Assembly (NCBI RefSeq): GCF_034932065.1
Contig: NZ_JAYGHP010000002.1
Location: forward strand, 417,315-481,314
Source of the DNA: Crocosphaera sp. UHCC 0190
Lineage (GTDB): Bacteria; Cyanobacteriota; Cyanobacteriia; Cyanobacteriales; Microcystaceae
DNA: 64,000 nucleotides
Direction: 5' to 3'
Shown here: in pieces, positions 26,538 through 36,437 of the stretch
How the letters are laid out: every line of letters starts with the position of its first letter
How positions within the stretch are numbered: the first letter of the stretch is position 1
Notes under the pieces: model-generated
The model's database searches: none
What the model saw: the letters and a program-made list of their open reading frames with translations, nothing else
Told to the model about the DNA's origin: nothing
Position numbers and translations under genes: made by a program

Positions 26538-29180
26538 TCAACCTTTTAAGGCTTCAATTAACTGTTTTTTAGCAGTTTCTAAAGCTTCTTTTAGCTTACT
26601 AGGATCACGTCCTCCTGCTTGTGCTAAATTAGGACGGCCACCCCCACCACCTCCGCATATTTTAGCAATTTCTCCGACAAATTTACCTGCTTGTAGCTGC
26701 TTATTTTTATTGACTTTTGGACTAAAAGCTGCTACTAAACTAACCTTTCCTTCTTCGGGAATAGAACCCAAAATAACAGCACCTTCTCCTAATTTTTGTT
26801 GTAACCTTTCTGCTGCCGTTTGTAAAGCTTTTGCGTCCATTTCTCCCATGTCTGATACCAAAAGTTTAAACTCACCAATTGATTCTGCTTTGTTTAATAA
26901 TTGGTCAGATTTGGCAATTGCTAAATCTTGTTTTACTGAGTCTAATTCTTTTTGGGTTGTCTTTAGTTCCAACTGTAAAGATGTAATGCGATCTCTGATT
27001 TCTTCCGGTTTAATTTTAAAGCGATCGCAGAGATCTTTAACCACAGTTTCCCGTACTTTCAAATATTCTAACACAGCCGGCCCTGCAACCGCTTCAATGC
27101 GTCTTACTCCTGAAGAAATACCGCTTTCTGACATGATTTTAAACAGTCCAATCTCAGCAGTATTTTTAACATGAGTTCCCCCGCATAACTCCATAGAAAC
27201 TCCAGGGACATCTATCACCCGAACTTCTGCCCCATATTTCTCCCCAAACATTGCAACTGCGCCTTTTTCTTTGGCAGTTTCTATAGGCATTGTTGCGATT
27301 TCTGTGTCATGTGCTTCTGCGATCCAAGTATTAATAATATCCTCAATTTGTTGTAACTCATTTGAGGTTACAGCGCGGGGACAATTAAAGTCAAATCTGA
27401 GACGATCAAAGTCTACTAATGATCCAGCTTGAGAAATAGAATCATCCACAACTTTCTTCAATGCTGCTTGTAATAAATGGGTTGCCGTATGATTAGCTTG
27501 AACCCGACGACGACAAGCGCGATCAATGGTAGCTGTTACTGTATCATTAACCGAAGCTTGACCCCTTTCTATACGTCCAAAATGAACAAAAATTCCTGAT
27601 TCTTTTTTGACATCATCGATACGAATCACTAAATTATCACCAGTTAAATAACCGCAATCGCCTATCTGTCCCCCTGACTCTCCATAGAATGGGGTCTTAT
27701 TTAGAACTATTTGAATGTCCGTTCCTGCTTCAGCTTTGTCTACGGTTTTACCCTCAACTAAAACTGCTTCAATTTTTGCGGTTAATTGTAGATCAGTATA
27801 GCCCAAAAATTCTGTGGGGTGAATATGTTCAGCTAACTTATCTAAGCTACCTTGTACCGTTAAATCAATGGTTTCATGAGCAGCTTTTGATCTTTCTTGT
27901 TGCTGCTTCATTGCTACTTCAAACCCTTCGACATCAACGGTTAAATTGCTTTCTTCTGCAATTTCTTGGGTTAACTCTAAAGGGAAACCATAAGTATCAT
28001 ATAAAGTGAAAGCATCTACCCCAGAAATTTGACCTTTATTCGGTGTTTTACTGATAATTTCAGCGAGTAGCTTTTCACCCCGTTCTAATGTCTTTAAGAA
28101 TGCCACTTCTTCCCGTTCTAATTCTCCTTTGATAAAGCTTTCCCGTTCCCTCACTTGGGGATAAACTTCCTCGGAAAGTTGGATCGCTGCTTCAGCAACT
28201 TGATTGATAAATTGCCCCTCAATACCTATTAAACGACCATGACGAACAACACGACGAATTAAACGACGTAAAACATACCCTCTATCCGTATTTGATGCTG
28301 TAATTCCATCAGCGATCATGTGAACAACTGAACGAACATGATCTCCAATTACTTTTAAAGATATCTTGATCTTTTCATCCGCTTTCTTGTACTTAATTCC
28401 GGCAATATTGGCAGCAGTTTCAATAATGGGAAAAATCAGATCTGTCTCATAATTATTTGGGACTTTTTGCAATATTTGGGCCATTCTTTCTAACCCCATT
28501 CCCGTGTCAATATTCCTGTTTTGTAACGGGGTTAAATTGCCATCTGTATCACGATTATATTCCATAAACACCAAGTTATAAAACTCGATGAAACGGGAAT
28601 CATCTTCTAAGTCAATATTTTTGTCTCCTAATTCGGGGTGGAAATCATAATATAATTCTGAACAGGGGCCACAGGGGCCAGTGGGGCCAGCTTTCCAAAA
28701 GTTATCTTTTTCCCCCATTCGTTGAATGCGTTTAGGAGGAATACCAATAATATTCTCCCAAATTTTAAACGCTTCATCATCCTTTTCAAAGACACTGACG
28801 ACGATGTTTTCTGCGGGTAATTTATACACTTTTGTAGAGAGTTCCCAGGCCCATTTAATTGCTTGTTCTTTGAAATAGTCCCCAAAGCTAAAATTACCTA
28901 ACATCTCGAAAAAGGTGTGATGTCTAGCAGTGCGTCCCACGTTTTCGATATCATTGGTACGGATACATTTTTGAGAAGTAGTCGCACGGGGGAAGTCTGG
29001 TTGCTTCTGACCGAGAAAAATGGGTTTAAAGGGAAGCATTCCCGCAATGGTAAGTAATACCGTGGGGTCTTCGGGAACTAAAGATGCACTGGGTAAGATT
29101 TCATGTTGTTTCTTAGCGTAAAATTGCAGAAATTTATCCCGTATTTGACTACCAGTGAGAGAGGGTGCAGTTTTGGCCAT
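26538..29180 (-). CDS. alaS: Alanyl-tRNA synthetase
   Basis: An 880-aa class II synthetase with all domains. The catalytic core has [38 protein letters not shown] and [20 protein letters not shown]. The editing domain has zinc ligands HTATHLL and CGGTH. The C-terminal C-Ala domain has the glycine run [15 protein letters not shown]. The start is supported by an AAGGA ribosome site. The gene stands alone between accessory loci. Confidence 0.98.
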   Translation of the reverse strand: MAKTAPSLTGSQIRDKFLQFYAKKQHEILPSASLVPEDPTVLLTIAGMLPFKPIFLGQKQPDFPRATTSQKCIRTNDIENVGRTARHHTFFEMLGNFSFGDYFKEQAIKWAWELSTKVYKLPAENIVVSVFEKDDEAFKIWENIIGIPPKRIQRMGEKDNFWKAGPTGPCGPCSELYYDFHPELGDKNIDLEDDSRFIEFYNLVFMEYNRDTDGNLTPLQNRNIDTGMGLERMAQILQKVPNNYETDLIFPIIETAANIAGIKYKKADEKIKISLKVIGDHVRSVVHMIADGITASNTDRGYVLRRLIRRVVRHGRLIGIEGQFINQVAEAAIQLSEEVYPQVRERESFIKGELEREEVAFLKTLERGEKLLAEIISKTPNKGQISGVDAFTLYDTYGFPLELTQEIAEESNLTVDVEGFEVAMKQQQERSKAAHETIDLTVQGSLDKLAEHIHPTEFLGYTDLQLTAKIEAVLVEGKTVDKAEAGTDIQIVLNKTPFYGESGGQIGDCGYLTGDNLVIRIDDVKKESGIFVHFGRIERGQASVNDTVTATIDRACRRRVQANHTATHLLQAALKKVVDDSISQAGSLVDFDRLRFDFNCPRAVTSNELQQIEDIINTWIAEAHDTEIATMPIETAKEKGAVAMFGEKYGAEVRVIDVPGVSMELCGGTHVKNTAEIGLFKIMSESGISSGVRRIEAVAGPAVLEYLKVRETVVKDLCDRFKIKPEEIRDRITSLQLELKTTQKELDSVKQDLAIAKSDQLLNKAESIGEFKLLVSDMGEMDAKALQTAAERLQQKLGEGAVILGSIPEEGKVSLVAAFSPKVNKNKQLQAGKFVGEIAKICGGGGGGRPNLAQAGGRDPSKLKEALETAKKQLIEALKG

Positions 29181-29330
29181 TGTGGTTTCCTTGATGATGA
29201 GTCCTTCTATCCTTGTTTCTTTATTGTGGCATTTTTGATGCTAGGACAACGATAAAGATTATAATAAGGATACAAATTCAGTTAATGGAGTTGTCTATTA
29301 ACTAGCACAATAATTGAGAAATTGTTGACA

Positions 29331-29561
29331 ATGAAAACAACTCCGTACTTTGAAAATGTTGTTTTGGCAAAACGTCCTTATTTACAACGTGAATGGTGTC
29401 AAAAGGCATTAGATAGACCTGTTAGAATAGAAATTGAACCAAATAATCGTGTTCGATATTGGGTTTTTATTTCTGAATTGGGTAAATATTTAAGAGTTGT
29501 GACATTGGAAGATAGGGAAACTGTTCATAATGCTTTTCCTGATCGAAATTTTAAATTATAA
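29331..29561 (+). CDS. Small protein, possibly toxin-like, paired with DUF2283
   Basis: A 76-aa protein whose conserved-looking core is YWVFISELGKYLRVVTLED, then ETVHNAFPDRNF. The short basic N-terminal helix and strand-rich C-terminus resemble the small RNase folds of DUF4258/BECR type. It is followed 17 bases later by a DUF2283 gene, an arrangement I recall as common in cyanobacteria. A toxin role is an inference. Two TTG codons lie upstream in frame; the ATG at 29331 is the likelier start. Confidence 0.6.
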   Translation: MKTTPYFENVVLAKRPYLQREWCQKALDRPVRIEIEPNNRVRYWVFISELGKYLRVVTLEDRETVHNAFPDRNFKL

Positions 29562-29578
29562 ATGAGGAAAGAAAAATC

Positions 29579-29791
29579 ATGAAGTTACATTATTATCCTG
29601 AAACTGATTCTTTATATATTGAATTAAGTGATAAACCAAGTGTTGACTCTCAAGAAATTGTTGATGAGGTTGTCATTGATTTTGATAAAAATGGTCATTT
29701 AGTTGGAATTGATATTGATAATGCTTCAAGTAAATTAAATTTACAGGAACTTGAAACTATTAATTTACCCCAAGTATTAACACAAATTTAA
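29579..29791 (+). CDS. DUF2283 domain protein
   Basis: A 70-aa acidic protein with the DUF2283 pattern: MKLHYYPETDSLYIELSD, then DEVVIDFDKNGHLVGIDI and NASSKLNLQ. Members often sit next to small putative toxins and are suspected antitoxins. The gene has a GAGGAAAG ribosome site and follows its neighbour closely, so they are probably co-transcribed. Confidence 0.8.
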   Translation: MKLHYYPETDSLYIELSDKPSVDSQEIVDEVVIDFDKNGHLVGIDIDNASSKLNLQELETINLPQVLTQI

Positions 29792-30039
29792 TTAAGTCAG
29801 CTTTTCCCAATGGAATTGATTCAGAAAGTTATTAGCCATTGTTAGCATTACTTTATGAAGAAATGTCAGATCGAAATTTAGCTGAGGTAATTTCTCATTA
29901 TATGGGTAAAGATTATGCAGTAGTTTTTAATGATATTTATAAAGTAAGTTCTAGAGAGATACCTGATTCTAATTTGGTAGATAAAATTAAACAACATTTA
30001 TTAGTCTATGGATATCAAAATTGGTTAGAAGATAACTGA
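29791..30039 (+). pseudogene. Nonsense-interrupted small gene next to DUF2283
   Basis: In the frame ending at 30039, residues SAFPNGIDSESY are followed by TAG (29833-29835) and then PLLALLYEEMSDRNLAEVIS, MGKDYAVVFNDIYK and a helical tail. The segment before the stop continues the same protein style, and the stop lies inside what reads as a continuous hydrophobic helix. There is no ATG upstream in frame. A 66-aa product from TTG at 29839 is possible but unlikely. The family is not firmly recognised; the PLLALLY...MSD.NLAEV block is faintly like DUF3349. Confidence 0.5.
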
Positions 30040-30124
30040 TAGATATTGTAATATTACCGGACGACTTATCAAAACTTAGATTATGGCCTATAATTAGAGT
30101 TGAGTCGTTATCTGTATAGTATTT

Positions 30125-31273
30125 GTGAACAAAAAACAACTCGAAAGTTTACATATTCATAGTTTTAGAGGTATCCGAGATTTAGAATTAAATGATCTGG
30201 GTAGAATTAATTTATTTGTGGGGATTAATAATTGTGGAAAAACCAGTGTTTTAGAAGCAATTTCCCTTTATTGTAATCCGTTAAATTTACGGGAATGGTA
30301 CACGATTTCTAGACAGCGTGAAAATGAAAGTAAGTTTTCTTATTTATCGATACCAGATTCAATAACTTTGTTGTTTCCCTATGATTATCTCAACAATAAT
30401 AAGCTTGATGAAGGGATAATACTAATTACAAGTAATGGTCTTTATCCCATTAAAAAAATAAAGGCTTTTTATAAAAGAATTGAAAGTCTTAGAAGTGATG
30501 GTCAGCTAAGTCTATTTGATATTGAGCAAGATCAAGAGAGAAACTTATGGGAAAATTCACATAATAGTAATGTTATTCAAACGGGAATATTATTACAAGT
30601 GAAAATAAGTTTTTTAAAAAATAATTTAGAAGAAGAAATTACCGAAAAATTTGAATTATGGAAAAATGATAGAATCATCAACTTGAATAGATCACAAGGA
30701 TTACAGATTGATTATACAGCAATTTCTCCCTCATCTCATCGCACCGAATCTTATGCACCGATACTGCTTACTCAGGCAAAAATAAAAGGGTTTACATTAG
30801 AATTAATTAGTTTACTGAAATCTCTAGATCCAAATATTCAAGATTTAGAAATTTTAACGCATCAAAGTACAAGAGGAGTTATTACTGTTTATGTCCAACA
30901 TAATAAAATGGGTTTAGTACCTCTTAGTACCTTTGGTGATGGAGTTCGTCGTTTGGTATATATTGCCTTAGAGTTAGTTCAGTTAAAAGATGGAATTTTA
31001 TTAATTGATGAAATTGAAACCGCTATCCATACAGAAGCATTAAAAGACTCTTTTTCTTGGATAGTAACATGGTGTAAACAATTGAACATACAACTATTTG
31101 CAACCACCCATAGTCTTGAAGCAGTGGATGCAATTTTAGCAGCAACAGACTCGGATACAGATTTAGTTTTATATCGTTTAGAACAAAAAGAAACTAAAAC
31201 CGATGCTATTCGTATTGGAAGAGATAGACTGCAACGCTTAAGAGAAAATCTCGGCCAGGAGGTTCGTTGGTGA
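30125..31273 (+). CDS. OLD-like AAA ATPase of a two-gene ATPase/TOPRIM module
   Basis: A 382-aa ABC/SMC-like ATPase. It starts LESLHIHSFRGIRDLEL. Walker A is GINNCGKT (residues 33-40). The signature-like STFGDG is at 268-273, Walker B LLIDEIET at about 292-299, and the switch histidine is H329 in ATTHSLEAVD. The order and spacing are those of OLD-family and AAA_15/AAA_21 ATPases, but the protein stops where OLD proteins would continue into a TOPRIM domain. That domain is encoded by the next gene, whose GTG start overlaps this stop as GTGA. The start here is also GTG. Such ATPases usually act as sensors in anti-phage systems (PARIS, Gabija, Septu); this role is inferred. Confidence 0.85.
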   Translation: MNKKQLESLHIHSFRGIRDLELNDLGRINLFVGINNCGKTSVLEAISLYCNPLNLREWYTISRQRENESKFSYLSIPDSITLLFPYDYLNNNKLDEGIILITSNGLYPIKKIKAFYKRIESLRSDGQLSLFDIEQDQERNLWENSHNSNVIQTGILLQVKISFLKNNLEEEITEKFELWKNDRIINLNRSQGLQIDYTAISPSSHRTESYAPILLTQAKIKGFTLELISLLKSLDPNIQDLEILTHQSTRGVITVYVQHNKMGLVPLSTFGDGVRRLVYIALELVQLKDGILLIDEIETAIHTEALKDSFSWIVTWCKQLNIQLFATTHSLEAVDAILAATDSDTDLVLYRLEQKETKTDAIRIGRDRLQRLRENLGQEVRW

Positions 31274-32046
31274 GTCATCATTATTCTATTATTGGAGTTG
31301 AAGGGCCTCATGATCAAGCATTTGTTGGTAAACTTTTAAGAGTATTAGGGTTTCAAGATTTCAGAAAAATTCATCAAGGAAAAGCAGAATATCTTGATCC
31401 TTTTTGGAGAAAATTCACTCCACAATATCCTAAAAATGGAGATTTGTATGCTAGATTAGATATGCCTTCTATTTTGTTTACAGAAACCCATTCTATTGCA
31501 ATTTATTGTGGTGGAGGAAGTAACTTATCAACAAATCTAGATGATATTTTATTTACTCATCCACCTTATCAAACTGAATTATCTGCCTTTGCTATTATTG
31601 TAGATGCGGATAAAAAATCCCCTAAAAATATTGCTCAAAATTTTCAGGAAACCTTCAAACCCTATTTTTCTGATTTTCCTAGTAAACCTGGTATAATTGC
31701 TGATGGTAAGACGAAAACAGGAATGTATATTTTACCCGATAATAATAATAATGGGGTTTTAGACAGTATTTTACTAAAATGCGGAAAAGAAGCTTATACT
31801 GAATACATCACAGAAGCAGAAAATTATATTTCTAAGTTAGATAATTCATCCCAGAAATATCATAAATTTAAAAACTTTGATAAAGATAAAGCGATTATTG
31901 CTTCAGTGGTTAGTGTTCTCAAACCAGGAAAAACCAATACAGTGAGTATTGCCGATAATAACTGGATAAGTGAAAAGACAATTCAGAACGTTATTGAACT
32001 TGCTAGTTTTATTGAATTTCTCAAGCAATTACTCGATTTAACCTAG
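31270..32046 (+). CDS. TOPRIM-like protein (DUF3226-type), effector partner of the ATPase
   Basis: A 258-aa protein with the two hallmarks of a TOPRIM fold: a glutamate in IIGVEGPHDQAFVGKLL (E11) and the D-x-D pair in FAIIVDADKK (D112, D114). This matches DUF3226-type proteins, which resemble the nuclease half of OLD proteins and AriB of PARIS. The C-terminal half (LPDNNNNGVLDSILLKCG, then DKDKAIIASVVSVLKPGKT) is also as in DUF3226 and DUF4435-like proteins. The GTG start overlaps the ATPase stop by four bases, indicating coupled translation. It probably acts as a nuclease or regulator gated by the ATPase. Confidence 0.75.
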   Translation: MSHHYSIIGVEGPHDQAFVGKLLRVLGFQDFRKIHQGKAEYLDPFWRKFTPQYPKNGDLYARLDMPSILFTETHSIAIYCGGGSNLSTNLDDILFTHPPYQTELSAFAIIVDADKKSPKNIAQNFQETFKPYFSDFPSKPGIIADGKTKTGMYILPDNNNNGVLDSILLKCGKEAYTEYITEAENYISKLDNSSQKYHKFKNFDKDKAIIASVVSVLKPGKTNTVSIADNNWISEKTIQNVIELASFIEFLKQLLDLT

Positions 32047-32115
32047 TTATATAATGGGCATTACCATTAAAAAAATTAGGGTTTTAATCCGTTGGTAACA
32101 CCCATCATTGTCGGT

Positions 32116-33186
32116 TTAAAAAACACCAACTTGACCAGGATTAAGATATTGATAATTAACCTCTGGTTGCTGCCAAACTTGTCCATCTAGGGCCATTTGT
32201 TCAATCAAACTGGCTAAGCGTAACGCTTTCAGGGCCTGGGTTCCACCCACAGAAGGCTGATCACCTCCTCGGACACAATGGACAAAATGTTCTAATTCAG
32301 CATGAAGGGGTTCAATTTTTGTGGTGTGAACCTTCTCAATTAGTCCATCTTGACGATACAATACCTGACCATAATCCGTACTATAGTTAGCAGTCGTTTG
32401 TCTGTGAATTAAAATATCATTATTGAGGAAATCAGCCTCAGTTAAGCAATTTTTACAATGGGCCGCTAAACGGCGAATTTTGCGGTGAGTGACTTTACTT
32501 GCGGTGAGGGTGGCAACAATGCCATTAGCAAACCCTAAAGTTGCGGTAACATAATCTAAATAACCAGAGTCAGAGGCACGACTACCACTGGCAGTCAATT
32601 TGATGACAGGTGATCCTACTAATTCTAACAATAGGTCAATGTCATGGATCATCAAATCTAAGACCACAGAAACATCGTTGGCCCGTTGAGAGTAGGGACT
32701 CATGCGGTGAGCCTCTAACGCGAGGACTTCTTCGGTTTTTAGGACTTTACTGAGTTCTTGGAAAGCAGGGTTAAACCGTTCAATATGTCCGACTTGTAAA
32801 ATACCGTTAGAACAAGCGGCAGCATTGACTAAAGATTCTGCTTCAGCGATACTGGCCGCGATCGGCTTTTCAATCAGAGTGTGAACACCGGCCTTTAAAC
32901 AGTCCATTCCCACAGGATGATGCAAACGGGTGGGAACTGCAATACAAACTGCATCGACATGGGGCAGCAGATCAAGATAATTTTCAAAGAAACGAACCCG
33001 ATACTTACTGGCAATGTCGATTCCTCGTTCTACATTAACATCGGAAATGCCGATAAATTCTACATCTTTGAGTAAGCTGAGAATGCGGGTATGATGTTGT
33101 CCCATGTTTCCCACACCAATGACACCGATGCGTATGGGATCAAAGCTACTTCTGTGTACTTTTTGGGATGGCTGTGTATCTGACAT
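32116..33186 (-). CDS. Gfo/Idh/MocA family NAD(P)-dependent oxidoreductase
   Basis: A ~356-aa sugar-type dehydrogenase. The Rossmann motif is IRIGVIGVGNMGQHHTR, the catalytic lysine lies in EKPIA, and the C-terminal domain has LDLMIHDIDLLLEL with the conserved histidine. The substrate is probably a nucleotide sugar or inositol-like compound, but cannot be told. An open frame extends to a TTG at 33261. I prefer the ATG at 33186, which has GGAGGAG upstream and directly precedes the conserved part. The ackA gene lies upstream on the same strand. Confidence 0.9.
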   Translation of the reverse strand: MSDTQPSQKVHRSSFDPIRIGVIGVGNMGQHHTRILSLLKDVEFIGISDVNVERGIDIASKYRVRFFENYLDLLPHVDAVCIAVPTRLHHPVGMDCLKAGVHTLIEKPIAASIAEAESLVNAAACSNGILQVGHIERFNPAFQELSKVLKTEEVLALEAHRMSPYSQRANDVSVVLDLMIHDIDLLLELVGSPVIKLTASGSRASDSGYLDYVTATLGFANGIVATLTASKVTHRKIRRLAAHCKNCLTEADFLNNDILIHRQTTANYSTDYGQVLYRQDGLIEKVHTTKIEPLHAELEHFVHCVRGGDQPSVGGTQALKALRLASLIEQMALDGQVWQQPEVNYQYLNPGQVGVF

Positions 33187-33311
33187 TTGGTTTGTCACTC
33201 CTGTAAACTCCTCCACCAAGGTTGATTGGCCGAACGTTGCATAAATAGGTTCATGAGTCAATCACCCAAAATAGTAACACAATTGGCCCAATTGTAAAGA
33301 AATTTCACAGC

Positions 33312-34532
33312 CTAGCTGGGTAATTGATGCAAATGCCAACATTCTTGGGCGATCGCCCAATCTTCTTCGGTATGAATCACCAAAATTCTCACGGATGAAT
33401 CAGTGGCGGCAATATCTACATCAACGGGAGAGGCTTCATTTTTTTCTCGGTCTAATTTTAACCCGAAAAAGCCAAAAGATTCACAGGCTTTTTCTCTGAT
33501 AATAGGGGCATTTTCTCCCACTCCTGCGGTAAAAATTAAGGCATCTAATCCTCCTAAAACAGCTAACATCGAACCAATCTGCGATCGCAGTCTATGAACA
33601 TACATATCAAGGGCTAATTGGGCCCGTTCATTGTCTTCTTTTATGCCTTGAAAAATAGATCTTACATCAGCAGAAATACCAGAGATTCCTTTTAACCCTG
33701 ATTCTTTATTTAACATAGTATTTAATTGCTTAGGACTGTATTGATATTCTCGCATTAAATAAATTAAAATAGCGGGATCAATTGACCCGCTACGGGTTCC
33801 CATCATTAGTCCTTCTAAGGGAGTAAATCCCATCGTCGTGTCAATACTGATTCCATCTTTAATGGCAGATAAAGAACAGCCATTGCCCAAGTGACAGTTA
33901 ATTAATTTTAGAGAAGATAGGGGCTTATTTAAGATTTGAGCAGCCAGTTTAGCACAATATTGATGACTGATACCATGAAATCCATAGCGACGAATTCCTT
34001 TGGCCAACCATTCGTAAGGAATGGGATAAGCTGCATTTTCTACAGGTATTTTATGATGAAAAGCTGTGTCAAATACTGCTACTTGGGGAACATTGCCTAG
34101 GATAGTTTCTATGGCTTCAATCCCTTGGATATGGGCAGGATTATGATTAGGAGCTAGGGGAATTAAATCTTTAATTGTTGCTTTTACTTCTGGGGTGATT
34201 ATCGTTGCTTCAGAATATTTAGTTCCCCCATGAACTACTCGATGACCAACCATATTAATTTCAGAAAATTGATTAATAACCCGTGTTTCTCCTTGAATTA
34301 AACTGTTGAGCATTTGAGCAATATCTTGAGTTTTATTCTCTGATTGTAAGGTTATTTTTTGTTTGATGTGATTTGATTTAACTGTTAAAATTCCTTGACC
34401 TTCTGAGACTGTCCAATCAATCATTGCTTCCCATACTGGTTTGAGGGGATGTTCGGGTAACTTTTGATCACCGAGGTCATATAAACAACTTTTTTGACTA
34501 CTTGACCCGGCATTTAAAACTAAAATTTTCAT
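33312..34532 (-). CDS. ackA: Acetate kinase
   Basis: A 406-aa enzyme interconverting acetate plus ATP and acetyl phosphate. The N-terminal signature KILVLNAGSSSQK is intact. Other conserved blocks are VGHRVVHGGTKYSE, VFDTAFHH, YGFHGISHQYC, INCHLGNGCSL, GFTPLEGLMMGTRSGSIDP and FTAGVGENAPIIRE. No phosphotransacetylase gene is adjacent. Two overlapping inverted repeats lie in its upstream region. Confidence 0.97.
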   Translation of the reverse strand: MKILVLNAGSSSQKSCLYDLGDQKLPEHPLKPVWEAMIDWTVSEGQGILTVKSNHIKQKITLQSENKTQDIAQMLNSLIQGETRVINQFSEINMVGHRVVHGGTKYSEATIITPEVKATIKDLIPLAPNHNPAHIQGIEAIETILGNVPQVAVFDTAFHHKIPVENAAYPIPYEWLAKGIRRYGFHGISHQYCAKLAAQILNKPLSSLKLINCHLGNGCSLSAIKDGISIDTTMGFTPLEGLMMGTRSGSIDPAILIYLMREYQYSPKQLNTMLNKESGLKGISGISADVRSIFQGIKEDNERAQLALDMYVHRLRSQIGSMLAVLGGLDALIFTAGVGENAPIIREKACESFGFFGLKLDREKNEASPVDVDIAATDSSVRILVIHTEEDWAIAQECWHLHQLPS

Positions 34533-34556
34533 GATTTTCTGTAAATATTATTTTTT

Positions 34557-34595
34557 ATATCATAATGATATCAGATTAAAGATAGGTAATCTGAT
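34557..34595. promoter_or_regulatory. Overlapping inverted repeats upstream of ackA
   Basis: A perfect 15-nt palindrome ATATCATAATGATAT (34557-34571) is followed by nine-base arms ATCAGATTA/TAATCTGAT with an eight-base spacer (34570-34595). They lie 25-63 bases before the ackA start and could be operator sites or a leader hairpin. The rest of the ~300-base gap to 34838 is AT-rich without further signal. Confidence 0.35.
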
Positions 34596-34837
34596 TTTAG
34601 ATTTTAGATCTTTATTAATCTTCAATAAAAAATTAAAAATCTCACTTAAACTAAGGCAAGGTTAAGGCTAAGTAGTTAGACATTATTACCTTTTTGTAGT
34701 TTAAACGTACTGTGGCATTGTCAGAAAATAGAATCAGTAATAAAGAATAAGAAAAATGTTAAATTTTGCTAGAATCTATCAAAAATTGAGGCTATAATTA
34801 ATCAGGTTCATTTATTTTGATTTTTTTCAATAAAGCC

Positions 34838-35275
34838 ATGAAAACCCAGAGAAATTCATTAACTAAATCCTTATCCCTTAATAGACGAAATTTTGAATAT
34901 TTTAGTTTTCATTTAACGTTAATTTTTACTATATTTGGGGTCAATGCTTTTATAAATCCTCTTTTAGCAAAACCAGAAATGATCTTTGTTCAAAATGATA
35001 TTAGTTATACAGTAAAATTAAAGAAGAAAAGTCTAGAAAACCTTACTTTTAGTATTGCTTATAAACAATCGGATGGCAATACCCGCACGACTAATTATAA
35101 GGGGAGTTGTGGTTCAGATACAGTTAATATTTTAGAAGCAACAACAGTTAGTCCATTAGGGGATATTGTCTCTCAAGAAATTGCCTCTCAAGCGGTTGCA
35201 ATTGATATTAGTCCTGAAAGTAGTTGGGAATTTGGTAATACGATTCGTGAAGCTTTAATTTTAATTTGTAAGTAA
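34838..35275 (+). CDS. Predicted secreted protein of unknown function
   Basis: A 145-aa protein with a long signal peptide: a basic start, then the hydrophobic FSFHLTLIFTIFGVNAFI and a likely cleavage after LLAKP. The mature part (TVKLKKKSLENLTFSIAYK, GSCGSDTVNILEATTVSP) is strand-rich with two cysteines, near the middle and at the C-terminus. No family is recognised. A TTG seven codons upstream is less likely than the ATG used here. The DUF29 gene follows 16 bases later. Confidence 0.6.
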   Translation: MKTQRNSLTKSLSLNRRNFEYFSFHLTLIFTIFGVNAFINPLLAKPEMIFVQNDISYTVKLKKKSLENLTFSIAYKQSDGNTRTTNYKGSCGSDTVNILEATTVSPLGDIVSQEIASQAVAIDISPESSWEFGNTIREALILICK

Positions 35276-35291
35276 TTTGTGTGGGTTTATC

Positions 35292-35756
35292 ATGAGTAAA
35301 TATCTGTATGAAAAAGATTTTAATTTATGGTTGGCAGCAACTATTAAGCAGCTAGAAACTTATGATTTTGAAGCATTAGATACAATTAATTTAATTGAGG
35401 AGTTAAAAGACTTGGGTAAAGCAGAAAAAAATGCTTTAGAAAGTAATTTAATGATTTTGTTAGCGCATTTACTAAAATTAACGGTTCAAGCTGACGTACC
35501 AGAAACCATGAAAAATAGTTGGTATAATTCAGTTATTGAGCATCGTAAACGCATTAAAAAGCAACTATCTAAAACTCCTTCCCTCAAAAGTTATTTACCA
35601 AAAATTTTAGAAGAAGCTTATAATGATGGGAGAGATATTGCTATTCAAGAAGGCAAAAAAGCGTCTTTTGGCATTCCTATTCCTGATGAATCTGAATATC
35701 CTACACAGTGTATTTTTACGATAGAGCAAATTTTAGATGATGATTTTTTTAGTTAA
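35292..35756 (+). CDS. DUF29 family protein, copy 1
   Basis: A 154-aa DUF29 protein: LYEKDFNLWLAATIKQLETY, then INLIEELKDLGKAEKNALES, LLAHLLKLTVQ, SWYNSVIEHRKRIKKQL and CIFTIEQILDDDFF. DUF29 proteins are all-helical, numerous in cyanobacteria and of unknown function. An upstream TTG at 35277 is disregarded in favour of the ATG. It is the first of three DUF29 genes within 3.3 kb. Confidence 0.9.
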   Translation: MSKYLYEKDFNLWLAATIKQLETYDFEALDTINLIEELKDLGKAEKNALESNLMILLAHLLKLTVQADVPETMKNSWYNSVIEHRKRIKKQLSKTPSLKSYLPKILEEAYNDGRDIAIQEGKKASFGIPIPDESEYPTQCIFTIEQILDDDFFS

Positions 35757-35763
35757 GTAGAAT

Positions 35764-35868
35764 ATGGAGACTAAAAGAATGAAAATTAAATTACCATTCA
35801 AACTTAAAATATATGCTGTTAGAGTTAATGATAAGTATCAGGTTATAACCTTTATAATACAAACTTAG
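35764..35868 (+). CDS. Possible 34-aa basic peptide
   Basis: Short open frame beginning eight bases after the DUF29 stop, encoding METKRMKIKLPFKLKIYAV and ending FIIQT. It is strand-like and basic. There is no homology I recognise and no good ribosome site. It may be chance. Confidence 0.2.
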   Translation: METKRMKIKLPFKLKIYAVRVNDKYQVITFIIQT

Positions 35869-35934
35869 GGAGAGATATCTGTACAATGTGTTCTAAAAAT
35901 CAGGAAAAGTGTTCATTCTAACTCAAAAATAAAA

Positions 35935-36387
35935 CTAAGGAAGCCAATTAATATCTATTACCTGTTCTAAAGTATAAGGGGATTTTTTGGGGAAACTTTT
36001 TAGGCGAGTTTTTTTTGTTACATATCGCAAGGCATCATCATAAATATTATTATATTCTTGTTCCAAATGCTGATACAAATTTGTAGTCAAATGTCGTTTT
36101 AATTGGGTACGAAAACTATCAATTTCAGACTCCCAATGTGCTGCATTATCTTCATATTCTTCTGTCCAAAATTGTAATAACAAAAGATGTCTTATCACTT
36201 GTTCAAGTAAACTTGTCGCTTTGTTTTTATCTCGTCTACCCAAGCTTTCTAATTCCTCGATTAAATTGTCTAAATCTAATTCGTTAAAACGATGGGATTT
36301 TAATAATTTAATTGTTTCTTGTAACCAAAGGTGATCATCAATTTCATAAAGATTTTGTAAATCAGTTTTTGTGAATATGTCTTGCAT
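35935..36387 (-). CDS. DUF29 family protein, copy 2
   Basis: A 150-aa DUF29 protein: NLYEIDDHLWLQETIKLLKS, LDNLIEELESLGRRDKNKAT, VIRHLLLLQFW, HWESEIDSFRTQLKRHL and SPYTLEQVIDINWLP. It is clearly related to the other two copies but diverged, so it is not a recent duplication. It lies just downstream of cysS on the same strand, 50 bases away. Confidence 0.9.
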   Translation of the reverse strand: MQDIFTKTDLQNLYEIDDHLWLQETIKLLKSHRFNELDLDNLIEELESLGRRDKNKATSLLEQVIRHLLLLQFWTEEYEDNAAHWESEIDSFRTQLKRHLTTNLYQHLEQEYNNIYDDALRYVTKKTRLKSFPKKSPYTLEQVIDINWLP

Positions 36388-36437
36388 TATTTATCCCATC
36401 CAATTTCTAGATAAAAATTTTTAGAGGAATTAAAAGC

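Noticed and set aside
29839..30039. 66-aa protein from TTG at 29839
   Set aside because: The upstream sequence in the same frame continues the protein across a TAG, so a broken gene is the better reading.
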